Source of the DNA: Candidatus Kapaibacterium sp.
Lineage (GTDB): Bacteria > Bacteroidota > Ignavibacteria > Kapaibacteriales > UBA4661
Direction of reading: 5' to 3'
Length of the DNA: 64,000 bases
Assembly (NCBI GenBank): GCA_025358765.1
Contig: JANYIG010000093.1
Coordinates: 1-64,000 of the forward strand
The translations under genes were made by a program, and so were the position numbers. Under the pieces are notes generated by a model. It had not been told where the DNA came from and ran no database searches. It worked only from the letters and a program-made list of their open reading frames with translations. The first letter of the stretch is position 1. Each line of letters starts with the position of its first letter. This document shows, piece by piece, positions 18,543 to 26,233 of the stretch.

Positions 18543-19748
18543 ATGACTATCGAGAACGCTCTCGACCTCTACACGTCGGTCCGAGAACGCTCCGTGGCTC
18601 TTTGCAAACCGCTTCAAGCGGAAGATTATGTTGTGCAACCTGTTGTAGAGGTTAGCCCACCCAAATGGCATCTTGGACACACCACGTGGTTTTTCGAGAC
18701 GTTTTTTTTGAAGCCGTATAAAACGGGCTATAAGGAATTTCATCCCGAATACAATTTCGTATTTAACTCATACTACGAAACGGTTGGTGCGAGGGTGCTA
18801 CGAACGGATAGAGGGAACCTCAGCCGCCCGTCGGTCAGCGATGTGTATGCGTACCGCGCTCACGTGGATGAGCAAATGCGAGCGTGGATTTGCAACGGTA
18901 TGGAGAGCATGGACAACAATGCAATGTCAGAGCTGACAAGCCTTCTGGAGCTTGGGTTGAACCACGAGCAGCAGCATCAAGAGCTTCTGGCAACTGACAT
19001 CAAATACATCTTTGGTCACAATCCACTTTTTCCGTCATATCAAACGCTGATTCCAGCATTACAAGGTTCTACGGGGTCTATGGGTTGGATTCGTGTTCCC
19101 GAAAACGTGTATGAAGTCGGCTACAAAGGTGATGGATTCTGTTTCGACAACGAATTGGGTGTTCACAAAGTATATATCCACGAGTTTCAGATTGCTGACC
19201 GTTTAGTGACAAATGCTGAATATCTTGAATTTATGCGCTCCGGCGGTTATAAAGATTTTCGTCACTGGCTCGGCGAAGGCTGGCAATGGGTAAACGATAA
19301 CACCGTGCAAGCACCAATGTATTGGTACGAGATTGATGGGCAATGGATGAACTATTCGCCCGACGGATTAAAACCTATTGCCCTCGATGAACCCGTCCAA
19401 CACGTGAGTTTTTACGAGGCAGATGCCTATGCTGCTTGGATTGGTGCGCGGCTGGCAACGGAGTTCGAGTGGGAAGTGGCTTCAAACCAGCTTCAACAGG
19501 AACCTCAGCATAAATTTCAGTACGGTGAACTCTGGGAGTGGACGAATAGCGCGTATTTACCGTATCCGGGCTTCACGAAGGCAGCGGGGGCGATTGGCGA
19601 GTACAATGGGAAATTCATGGTGAACCAAATGGTGCTGCGTGGCGGTTCGGTGGCTACGCCTGCCGGACATGCTCGCCGTACGTATCGGAATTTTTTTCAT
19701 CCACCGCTTCGCTGGCAGTTTATGGGCATTCGGCTTGTAAAGAGGTAG
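18543..19748 (+). CDS. egtB: Ergothioneine biosynthesis sulfoxide synthase EgtB
   Basis: 401 residues. The N-terminal DinB-like domain and the FGE-sulfatase-like C-terminal domain are both complete. The iron ligands expected from the family are present: His46 (HLGHTTWF) and the pair His141/His145 (NHEQQHQE). The C-terminus has WEWTNSAY, LRGGS and TYRNFFHP. EgtB joins N-trimethylhistidine to cysteine or gamma-glutamylcysteine using O2. The start at 18543 follows the upstream stop by 10 bp. No egtC, egtE or egtA is seen, so direct use of cysteine (type II) is possible but not decided by the sequence. Confidence 0.9.
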   Translation: MTIENALDLYTSVRERSVALCKPLQAEDYVVQPVVEVSPPKWHLGHTTWFFETFFLKPYKTGYKEFHPEYNFVFNSYYETVGARVLRTDRGNLSRPSVSDVYAYRAHVDEQMRAWICNGMESMDNNAMSELTSLLELGLNHEQQHQELLATDIKYIFGHNPLFPSYQTLIPALQGSTGSMGWIRVPENVYEVGYKGDGFCFDNELGVHKVYIHEFQIADRLVTNAEYLEFMRSGGYKDFRHWLGEGWQWVNDNTVQAPMYWYEIDGQWMNYSPDGLKPIALDEPVQHVSFYEADAYAAWIGARLATEFEWEVASNQLQQEPQHKFQYGELWEWTNSAYLPYPGFTKAAGAIGEYNGKFMVNQMVLRGGSVATPAGHARRTYRNFFHPPLRWQFMGIRLVKR

Positions 19749-19807
19749 TGGACAGTGTGATGCCGCCGCTTCAGGAAACCTATTGTGCGTATTTTTTTAT
19801 AGATTTG

Positions 19808-20746
19808 ATGAATGCTCAATTTGCTCACGACGTGATTGCAGGGTTATCCGCCCGCCCCAAACGCCTTTCGTCCAAGTATTTTTACGACGACGAGGGCAGC
19901 CGTCTCTTTCAAGAAATAATGGGTTTGGAGGAATACTATCTCACTAGTGCGGAATTCGAGATTTTGACCACGCACAAAGCTCGTATTCTTGAGTATAGCG
20001 GCGTGAACAAGCCCTTCGAGTTGATAGAATTTGGTGCTGGTGATGGCTTAAAAACGAAGATTCTTTTGCGATATTTTCTTGAACAACAGGCACAATGCGT
20101 GTACGAGCCGATTGATATTTCCGAAGCCGCATTGAACGGGCTTGCAGCAACGCTGTTGCGCGAAATACCGGCAATAAACGTGCGCCCAATGCACGGCGAA
20201 TATTTCGAGGCGCTAAGGCGCTTAAATGCTGCTTCACAAACAAAAAAAGTGATTCTGTTTTTGGGCAGTAATGTTGGCAATTTCACCCACGATGAAACGC
20301 TTGCTTTCCTCGCGGAAGTCCGTCAGAACATGCGTTCAGGCGATGTGCTTATCATCGGATTTGACCTCAAAAAAGACCCGCAGATTATCCTTCGCGCCTA
20401 CAACGACGCTGGCGGCGTTACCGCACAATTCAACCGCAACCTGCTGCGCCGCATCAATACAGAACTTGATGCCGATTTTGACCTAAACACATTTATTCAT
20501 GCTCCCGTCTATGACCCCGCGCTCGGCGAGGCTCGTAGCTATTTGGTAAGTACGAAACAGCAGATGGTTTCCATTGCTGATGCATCGTTCACGTTCGAGG
20601 CATGGGAGGCAATTCACACCGAAATTTCCCGCAAATACAGCATTCCGTACATCGAAGATTTGGCAAGGCTTGTAGGGTTTTCTGTCTGCGAACACCTCTT
20701 TGATGTCAATCGTTATTTTGTTGACAGCGTTTGGGCAGTCAAGTGA
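19808..20746 (+). CDS. egtD: L-histidine N-alpha-methyltransferase EgtD
   Basis: 312 residues. It makes N-trimethylhistidine (hercynine), the substrate of EgtB. Family marks are KYFYDDEGSRLFQEIMGL, EEYYLTSAEFEIL, the SAM loop ELIEFGAGDGLKT, YEPIDISEAAL, LFLGSNVGNF and GFDLKKDP. ATG 19808 matches the usual N-terminus (FAHDVIAGLSARPKRLSS); a GTG at 19748 overlapping the egtB stop would add 20 residues with no family match. It completes an egtB-egtD pair able to make the ergothioneine sulfoxide intermediate. Confidence 0.9.
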   Translation: MNAQFAHDVIAGLSARPKRLSSKYFYDDEGSRLFQEIMGLEEYYLTSAEFEILTTHKARILEYSGVNKPFELIEFGAGDGLKTKILLRYFLEQQAQCVYEPIDISEAALNGLAATLLREIPAINVRPMHGEYFEALRRLNAASQTKKVILFLGSNVGNFTHDETLAFLAEVRQNMRSGDVLIIGFDLKKDPQIILRAYNDAGGVTAQFNRNLLRRINTELDADFDLNTFIHAPVYDPALGEARSYLVSTKQQMVSIADASFTFEAWEAIHTEISRKYSIPYIEDLARLVGFSVCEHLFDVNRYFVDSVWAVK

Positions 20747-20758
20747 TAATGGTTAATG

Positions 20759-20789
20759 TTTGAAAAAAGCTCCTAATTGCCGTAATTTG
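20759..20789 (+). promoter_or_regulatory. Candidate -33/-7 promoter for the rhodanese gene
   Basis: TTTG (20759-20762), 20 bases, then TAATTTG (20783-20789), close to the Bacteroidota consensus TTTG-N19-TAnnTTTG. It lies about 60 bases before the rhodanese ATG and suggests the gene is transcribed separately from egtD. Confidence 0.35.
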
Positions 20790-20847
20790 ACAATATTGTG
20801 TTGTTGCACACAAACGAATCATTTTTTCACCATCAACTCTTGTTCCC

Positions 20848-21351
20848 ATGCGACTGACCATTTTTTATGCCCTTCTTTGCTTGTGTGGAGCCACTTCTGG
20901 AGCATTTGCCCAGAAACAAGCCACGTCATCATCTTCTTCGTCATTAGCATCTTCCACACTCAAACAGCCTGCGTACCGCGTTGTGACGGCAAGTGAGGCA
21001 AAACTGATGCTCTCGCTTGATACGGCGATGGTGAAATTGGATGTCCGTACGCAAGACGAATTTAACTCGCCCGCAGGACACCTGAAAGATGCTATTCTCA
21101 TCCCTGTGCAAGAATTAGACCGCCGTTGGAAGGAGCTGCTGCCGTACAAAAAACGCCGTATTATGGTTTATTGTTGTATGTGTCCACGTAGTGCCGAGGC
21201 TTCTGAAATCTTGACAAAAAAAGGTTTTACGGTAACCAAGATGGATGGCGGTATTGACGCTTGGAACACCGAAAAATTCCCCGTTATCGTCGAAAAAACC
21301 TCCTCCGGTGGAACCTACGCTCCTGCCTCGTGCAGTACCAAAAAACACTAA
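20848..21351 (+). CDS. Exported rhodanese-domain protein
   Basis: 167 residues. A signal peptide (1-21, GAFAQ) is followed by a Ser-rich linker and one rhodanese domain: KLDVRTQDEF, PAGHLKDAILIP, the catalytic loop VYCCMCPRSAEA and GGIDAW. Three Cys sit in or near the active loop. The periplasmic location separates it from cytoplasmic EgtD/EgtB products, and it lacks the length of EanB, the rhodanese that makes ergothioneine in Chlorobium. The neighbourhood to egtD is notable, but a direct role there is unlikely. It probably handles periplasmic sulfur or persulfide. Confidence 0.8.
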   Translation: MRLTIFYALLCLCGATSGAFAQKQATSSSSSSLASSTLKQPAYRVVTASEAKLMLSLDTAMVKLDVRTQDEFNSPAGHLKDAILIPVQELDRRWKELLPYKKRRIMVYCCMCPRSAEASEILTKKGFTVTKMDGGIDAWNTEKFPVIVEKTSSGGTYAPASCSTKKH

Positions 21352-21394
21352 TGCAAACCATGGTATGAGCTTGTTTACCATTTTCTCAAGGTTG

Positions 21395-21501
21395 ACCGCA
21401 GAGGCGCAGAGATACGGAGGCAGAGAGGAAAATAATTCCTGCTTTTTTGAGTATTCATTCCGCATAACTTTGATTCTCTGCGCCCTCTGCGCCTCCGCGG
21501 T
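21395..21501. repeat. Imperfect inverted repeat rich in CAGAGGCGCAGAG
   Basis: The left arm starts ACCGCAGAGGCGCAGAGA (21395) and the right arm is the complement ending GCCTCCGCGGT (21501), with one mismatch over the outer 17 bp and a 65-base interior. Units of this composition are commonly dispersed between genes. It fills the gap between the rhodanese gene and mlaE. Confidence 0.6.
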
Positions 21502-21522
21502 AAAAAACTTTAGACAATTTCT

Positions 21523-22302
21523 ATGACTGATTTTATAGCCCGCATCGGACGGAAGATATTAAATTTTTTGGCGCAAACCGGACAGCTTATGATGCTGCTT
21601 GGCGCAATTATTCGTTATTTGCCGCGTTTGTTCAAGGATAGGCGGCTCGTACTGGAACAAATGTCCATTGTGGGCGCAGAATCTCTGCCGCTTGTGGCAT
21701 TGATTGGCTCTTTCACTGGCGCTATTGCGGCGCTGCAAGCCACGAATATCTTTGCAAAATTTAACCTCGTAGGCATTGCTCGACCGTTTATCGGCGGCTC
21801 AATTGCAACGGTCGTGTTTACGGAACTTACGCCCGTTCTCACAGCACTCGTGATTGCAGGGCGCGTGGGCGGCGCAATGACCGCGCAGATAGGCACAATG
21901 CAGGTTTCCGAGCAGATAGACGCGCTTGAAATGATGGCGATTGACAAAAACCGGTATCTTTCGATGCCGCGCGTGTTTGCGGCGCTAACGATGATGCCCG
22001 TACTCGCTGTATTCTCGAACATTGTTGCTATCGTCGGCGCATATATCCTTACGAACATTAAATTCGGTTTTTCATTCGAGATGTTTTTTGACTCTATTCA
22101 GCGCTTTTTCAGCGTTGCGGAGATTATGACGGGCATTTTCAAATCCGCAGTGTTTGGCGGTGTAACGGCGCTGATAGGCTGTTACGTGGGCTTCGATACG
22201 ACGGGCGGTGCCGAAGGCGTTGGTAACAGCACCGTGCGGTCGTTTACGCTGTCGGCGGCTTCCATTCTACTCTTGGATGCCATTTTGGGGGCGATTTTGT
22301 AA
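21523..22302 (+). CDS. mlaE: MlaE/YrbE-type ABC transporter permease
   Basis: 259 residues, integral membrane permease of MCE-type phospholipid transport. It has five to six hydrophobic segments and the family motifs ESLPLVALIGSFTGAIAA, FTELTPVLTALVIAGRVGGAMTAQIGTM (coupling-helix region), EQIDALEMM and a C-terminal YVGFDTTGGAEGVGNSTVRSF. The ATPase partner (MlaF) is not in the window. An MCE substrate-binding protein is 7.5 kb away (29865) rather than adjacent. Confidence 0.9.
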   Translation: MTDFIARIGRKILNFLAQTGQLMMLLGAIIRYLPRLFKDRRLVLEQMSIVGAESLPLVALIGSFTGAIAALQATNIFAKFNLVGIARPFIGGSIATVVFTELTPVLTALVIAGRVGGAMTAQIGTMQVSEQIDALEMMAIDKNRYLSMPRVFAALTMMPVLAVFSNIVAIVGAYILTNIKFGFSFEMFFDSIQRFFSVAEIMTGIFKSAVFGGVTALIGCYVGFDTTGGAEGVGNSTVRSFTLSAASILLLDAILGAIL

Positions 22303-22360
22303 AAAAGACAGACATTCAAATGTAGTCGGTCAGGCTTGTAGTACAAAATCAGTAAGCAGA

Positions 22361-22408
22361 AAAAAAACAGGCGAAACGATTGTGTTCAAAACAATCATTT
22401 CGCCTGTT
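22361..22408 (-). terminator. Intrinsic terminator of the rpsF-rplI unit
   Basis: An 18-bp stem (22366-22383 with 22391-22408, loop of 7) followed on the minus strand by a U-run. The one C-A mismatch on the plus strand is a G-U pair in minus-strand RNA, so it is designed for rplI, ending at 22434. Confidence 0.85.
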
Positions 22409-22433
22409 GAATTTTATCGGATGGGTTAGAGCC

Positions 22434-22880
22434 TTATGCTGCGCTTGTAACCCAGACTTTCACGGTTGCCACCACGTCGTGATGCAACTTGATGTGAACT
22501 TCGTAATTACCGAGTTTTTTAATCGGTTCATCAATCACAATCGTGCGGCGATCGAGTTCGATGCCTTTCACCGAAAGCTCTTGAGCAATCATCTGGTTCG
22601 TGACGCTACCAAAGAGGCGATCGTCCTCGCCTGCTTGCATAGCGAAAGTCAGTTGTAGATCGTTAAGTTTGGATGCTAAAAGTTCCGCTTCGGTTTTGAG
22701 TTTGTCCATGCGGGCTTCATATTGCTTTTTCTCGGATGCGAGAACGCGAAGGGCTTTTGGGGATGCAAAGTACGCAAAACCGCGTGGAATCAAGAAGTTA
22801 CGCGCATAGCCGTCTTTAACGTTCACCAATTCGCCAACGTTGCCGAGTGTTTCAACGTTTTGTCGAAGAATGATTTTCAT
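22434..22880 (-). CDS. rplI: 50S ribosomal protein L9
   Basis: 148 residues. N-terminal domain MKIILRQNVETLGNVGELVNVKDGYARNFLIPRG, a long connecting helix, and a C-terminal domain with LFGSVTNQMIAQEL and KLGNYEVHIKLHHDV. It lies 62 bp downstream of rpsF; the usual intervening rpsR and ssb are absent from this gap. Confidence 0.97.
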   Translation of the reverse strand: MKIILRQNVETLGNVGELVNVKDGYARNFLIPRGFAYFASPKALRVLASEKKQYEARMDKLKTEAELLASKLNDLQLTFAMQAGEDDRLFGSVTNQMIAQELSVKGIELDRRTIVIDEPIKKLGNYEVHIKLHHDVVATVKVWVTSAA

Positions 22881-22942
22881 GGGTAGAGGTCGTTTTTAAG
22901 TTCTACAATATATCAATTTTCAAAAGGTAAGCGAGGCTTGCA

Positions 22943-23401
22943 TTATAGCTCTACTTCTATTTCTTCTGCGAGTTCGGGGGTAATCACTTCTGGAATAATT
23001 TTTGCCGCTGGAGCATCGGCAACCACTTTTGGCGCAGGAACCGTACCCGGCTCAATCATACGCTCCGTGCGGTTCGTAAGGAAGTTGCGGCGAAATTCCA
23101 ATGCTTGCGGCGACATCGTTACCGTCAAATGGCGAATAACGTTTTCTTCAAGCTGAAAGTAACGAGCGAACTGGGGCAGCATTGAAGCAGGCGATTCAAA
23201 GAGTACATAGACATAATAGCCATTGTGCTTTTTTTGGATCGGATATGCAAGGCGGCGGCGACCCCATTTATCGAGGGTGTCAATCGTTCCACCATTGTTT
23301 TTGATAAATTCGGCTGTTGTGTTGATGATACCATCAATGGTAGTATCTTCCAGCGCGGAGTTGACGATAAACGTCGTCTCATACATGCGTCGAGGATTCA
23401 T
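22943..23401 (-). CDS. rpsF: 30S ribosomal protein S6
   Basis: 152 residues. Core S6 fold: YETTFIVNS, WGRRRLAYPIQKKHNGYYVYVLFE and FQLEENVIRHLTV. It carries a C-terminal extension of about 45 residues, rich in Pro, Ala and Glu, longer than the typical 95-130-residue protein. First gene of a two-gene unit with rplI. Confidence 0.96.
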   Translation of the reverse strand: MNPRRMYETTFIVNSALEDTTIDGIINTTAEFIKNNGGTIDTLDKWGRRRLAYPIQKKHNGYYVYVLFESPASMLPQFARYFQLEENVIRHLTVTMSPQALEFRRNFLTNRTERMIEPGTVPAPKVVADAPAAKIIPEVITPELAEEIEVEL

Positions 23402-23571
23402 AAAACCTGACTCCTATGGATGTTGATTTGTTGAAAACAGCTCTCCAAGTCTCGTGTGAGCAAGTTTTTGGAAAGCAGGAGTGTTAATTAGTCAAGACTA
23501 CAAATCTACGAGGATTTTTTGGATTGCACAAATTTTTACTGTTCTACCACGCGGATTAAACGTATTCGCAC

Positions 23572-23602
23572 CCTGAACTTATCCAATATTTACGTATATT
23601 TG
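23572..23602 (+). promoter_or_regulatory. Candidate promoter for the aminotransferase gene
   Basis: TATATTTG at 23595-23602 matches the Bacteroidota -7 consensus fully. The -33 position 19 bases upstream reads CCTG, a weak match. The transcript leader would be about 40 bases. Confidence 0.4.
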
Positions 23603-23649
23603 TAGCTTGTAAGCCACTTGTCATTTGTCATCTGTCATTTTGTTGTTGT

Positions 23650-24843
23650 ATGAATACGCTTTCCGCACGAGTTTTGTCTGCTAACGAATCAGCGACGCTT
23701 GCCATTTCCGCCAAAGCAAAAGCCATGAAGGCGCAAGGTATCAATGTTGTAGCGTTATCCGCCGGCGAACCGGATTTCGGAACGCCGCAAGTGGTCAAAG
23801 ATGCTGCCATTCAAGCCATTCACGATAATTTTACGTACTACACCGACAGCAACGGGATTCCCGAACTTCGCACGGCAATCGCCGAAAAACTCCACCGTGA
23901 AAATGACATTACCGACGCAAAACCAGAAACAGTGCTGGTTTCAACGGGCGGCAAACAATCGCTGTTCAATATTCTGATGGCAATGTGCAACGCGGGCGAC
24001 GAAATCCTGCTGGCTGCACCGTACTGGGTGAGTTATCCGGCAATGGTGCAAATTTGTGGCGCAACGCCAGTGATTGTGAATACTACGCTCGAAAATCGCT
24101 ACAAAATGACACCAGATGAGCTTCAGAAGGCACTTACGCCAAAAACAAAATGCGTAATTCTGAATTCACCCTCGAACCCAACGGGCGTGATGTACACACC
24201 GGATGAAATCAAGGCTTTGGGGCATGTATTGGCAAAGCACGATTGTTTTATCATCAGCGATGAACTCTACGAAAAAATCTCCTTCGGAACGCCGCATTTC
24301 AGCATTGGTGCTATGCCGGAGCTTGCGGGGCGTGTGATTACCGTGAACGGCATGTCCAAAGCGTATTCCATGACGGGCTGGCGCGTCGGGTACCTGACAG
24401 GTCCGGCAGCGCTTGTGAAGCAAGCCGCGAAGGTACAAGGGCAATCCACCTCGAACGTCAATTCTATCGCCCAGAAAGCCGCACTTGCCGCAATCCTGCA
24501 CACGGCTTCGGATGTGGAGATGATGCGAAAAGAATTTCACCGCCGCCGCGATATGGTGTGCGAGATTATTAGCCACATTCCGGGCGTACGGACACTCACG
24601 CCAGACGGCGCATTCTACCTGTTTGTAGATATCAACGACGCGCTCAAAGCCTCGAAACATCCTGACATCACAACCTCGGTACAATTCTGTGAATTTGCGC
24701 TCGATAAACATCATTTGGCGGGTGTTCCGGGCGAAGCATTTGGCGCAGACGGCTGTGTACGATTTTCGTATGCGGCTGCGGACGAAACGCTAAAAGAAGG
24801 ATTGAAGCGCTTTGCGGCGGCGATTGCGGAGATGACTACATAA
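23650..24843 (+). CDS. Class I pyridoxal-phosphate aminotransferase (aspartate aminotransferase-like)
   Basis: 397 residues of the prokaryotic aspartate/prephenate aminotransferase group (fold type I, subgroup I-gamma). Key parts are LSAGEPDFGTP, TGGKQSLFN, SPSNPTGV, ISDELYE, the PLP-lysine motif NGMSKAYSMTGWRVGY, and GEAFGADGCVRFSYA. Probably transfers amino groups between aspartate/glutamate and keto acids; the exact substrate is not decided by sequence. Confidence 0.9.
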   Translation: MNTLSARVLSANESATLAISAKAKAMKAQGINVVALSAGEPDFGTPQVVKDAAIQAIHDNFTYYTDSNGIPELRTAIAEKLHRENDITDAKPETVLVSTGGKQSLFNILMAMCNAGDEILLAAPYWVSYPAMVQICGATPVIVNTTLENRYKMTPDELQKALTPKTKCVILNSPSNPTGVMYTPDEIKALGHVLAKHDCFIISDELYEKISFGTPHFSIGAMPELAGRVITVNGMSKAYSMTGWRVGYLTGPAALVKQAAKVQGQSTSNVNSIAQKAALAAILHTASDVEMMRKEFHRRRDMVCEIISHIPGVRTLTPDGAFYLFVDINDALKASKHPDITTSVQFCEFALDKHHLAGVPGEAFGADGCVRFSYAAADETLKEGLKRFAAAIAEMTT

Positions 24844-24844
24844 C

Positions 24845-25009
24845 ATGCCGAGGCGTTCTCTATTTTTCGGTATTAATCGTGACAATGAATCCGATAGATT
24901 ATAATCCGCCACACTTTCATGCGATGTATGGCGAATTGAAGTGTTATTTGCCATTCAAACGTTGGAAATTCTCGCTGAAGAGCTTCCAGCCAAACAATTG
25001 AGCCTTTGA
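24845..25009 (+). pseudogene. Decayed DUF4160 gene
   Basis: Three fragments in shifting frames rebuild a DUF4160 N-terminus: MPRRSLFFGI from 24845, then (plus one frame) VTMNPIDYNPPHFHAMYGE around 24879-24936, then LFAIQTLEILAEELPAKQL up to a stop at 25009. The PPHFHA.YGE block and the following T-LEIL-LP segment are the signature of DUF4160, often the partner of DUF2442 in toxin-antitoxin-like pairs. At least two frameshifts and loss of the C-terminal half make it non-functional. It begins directly after the aminotransferase stop, and no DUF2442 remnant is seen. Confidence 0.75.
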
Positions 25010-25042
25010 CTACACCAAGCTCAATTTTTTCGTGCTGTTTTT

Positions 25043-26206
25043 ATGAACCGCTTTCTTCTTGCCTTCACCGCTATTCTCTTCCTTGTGGCTGCACCAACGG
25101 CTACGCTCAACGCGCAATGGGCTTTGATGCGTGCCGATGCCGACCAAGCCGTGCGTGTCGGTGTGAAGCACATCTACAATTTAGAATTTGACAGCGCTTC
25201 GGTGGAATTTCAGAAAGTCATTGCCGCGTATCCGAAGCATCCGGCGGGCTATTTCCTTGATGCAATGGTTGATTGGTGGCAAATCGTCACCGACCCACGC
25301 AATAAAAAAACTGATGAACGTTTTCTGATGAAAGTGGATAAGGTCTTAACGGTCTGCGATGCGATGTTGGAGGAAAATCCGAGCGATATTGTAGGATTGT
25401 TCTTTAAAGGTGGTATTATCGGTTTTCGCGGGCGCTACCGGGTAAATCGTGACGAATGGATAAAAGCTGCGTCTGATGGCAAAGATGCACTCGACATTGT
25501 AATGAAGTGTTCGCAAATCGCGCCTGGCAACAAAGATGTGCTGCTCGGAACGGGAATTTATCATTATTTCGCCGAAGCAATTCCAGAGCGGTATTCCATG
25601 GTAAAACCACTTATGTCCTTCATGCCGCCCGGCGATAAGCGTACAGGGATTCAAGAACTCAAGCTCGCCGCCGCGCAAGCCCGTTACGCTTCAACGGAAG
25701 CAAAAGTGACGCTGTTGCAATTATATTATGGCTTCGAGAAAAATTATGTAGAAGCGTTGGCGATTGCCGAACAGCTTGTGCAGGAATATCCGAAAAATTC
25801 CATGTTTAAGGCGTACATGGCTCGTTGTTACGTGTATCTGGGGAATTACGAAAAAATGGAAGCCGCATGGCGCGACATTCTGATCAGCTGTATTGACAAA
25901 AAAACTGGCTACGACTACGTTACCGCCCGCGAGGCGATGTTTTATATTGGCACGGCACTCATGAATCGTGGCAAGTATGACGACGCACTCACTTACCTCT
26001 ACAAATGCGACGAGTTCTGCCGCAAGCTCGACCAGAAGCCATCCGGATGGATGATTATGCTGAACAATCGTGTGGGTAATATCTACGACCTTCAAGGCAA
26101 ACGCGAACTCGCCATTGGGCAGTACAACAAGGTTCTAAGCTGGGATGATTATTTCGATTCTCACAAATATGCCAAGCAGTTCATTCAGAAGCCGTTTGGG
26201 AAATAA
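25043..26206 (+). CDS. Exported TPR-repeat protein
   Basis: 387 residues. Signal peptide 1-24 (MNRFLLAFTAILFLVAAP to LNAQ) followed by helical TPR-like repeats; the clearest are LYYGFEKNYVEALAIAEQLVQEYPKN, RCYVYLGNYEKMEAAW, IGTALMNRGKYDDALTYLYKC and NIYDLQGKRELAIGQYNKVL. A conserved middle region GTGIYHYFAEAIPERYSMVKPL is seen in related exported proteins of unknown role. Likely a periplasmic scaffold. It converges with the GldM-like gene. Confidence 0.75.
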   Translation: MNRFLLAFTAILFLVAAPTATLNAQWALMRADADQAVRVGVKHIYNLEFDSASVEFQKVIAAYPKHPAGYFLDAMVDWWQIVTDPRNKKTDERFLMKVDKVLTVCDAMLEENPSDIVGLFFKGGIIGFRGRYRVNRDEWIKAASDGKDALDIVMKCSQIAPGNKDVLLGTGIYHYFAEAIPERYSMVKPLMSFMPPGDKRTGIQELKLAAAQARYASTEAKVTLLQLYYGFEKNYVEALAIAEQLVQEYPKNSMFKAYMARCYVYLGNYEKMEAAWRDILISCIDKKTGYDYVTAREAMFYIGTALMNRGKYDDALTYLYKCDEFCRKLDQKPSGWMIMLNNRVGNIYDLQGKRELAIGQYNKVLSWDDYFDSHKYAKQFIQKPFGK

Positions 26207-26233
26207 GGACTCAGTAGCATAAAATCTGATAGC

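Noticed and set aside
20848-21351. Rhodanese next to egtD as an EanB-type ergothioneine enzyme
   Set aside because: It has a signal peptide and a single short domain, while EanB is much longer and cytoplasmic; EgtB, the O2-dependent route, is already present.
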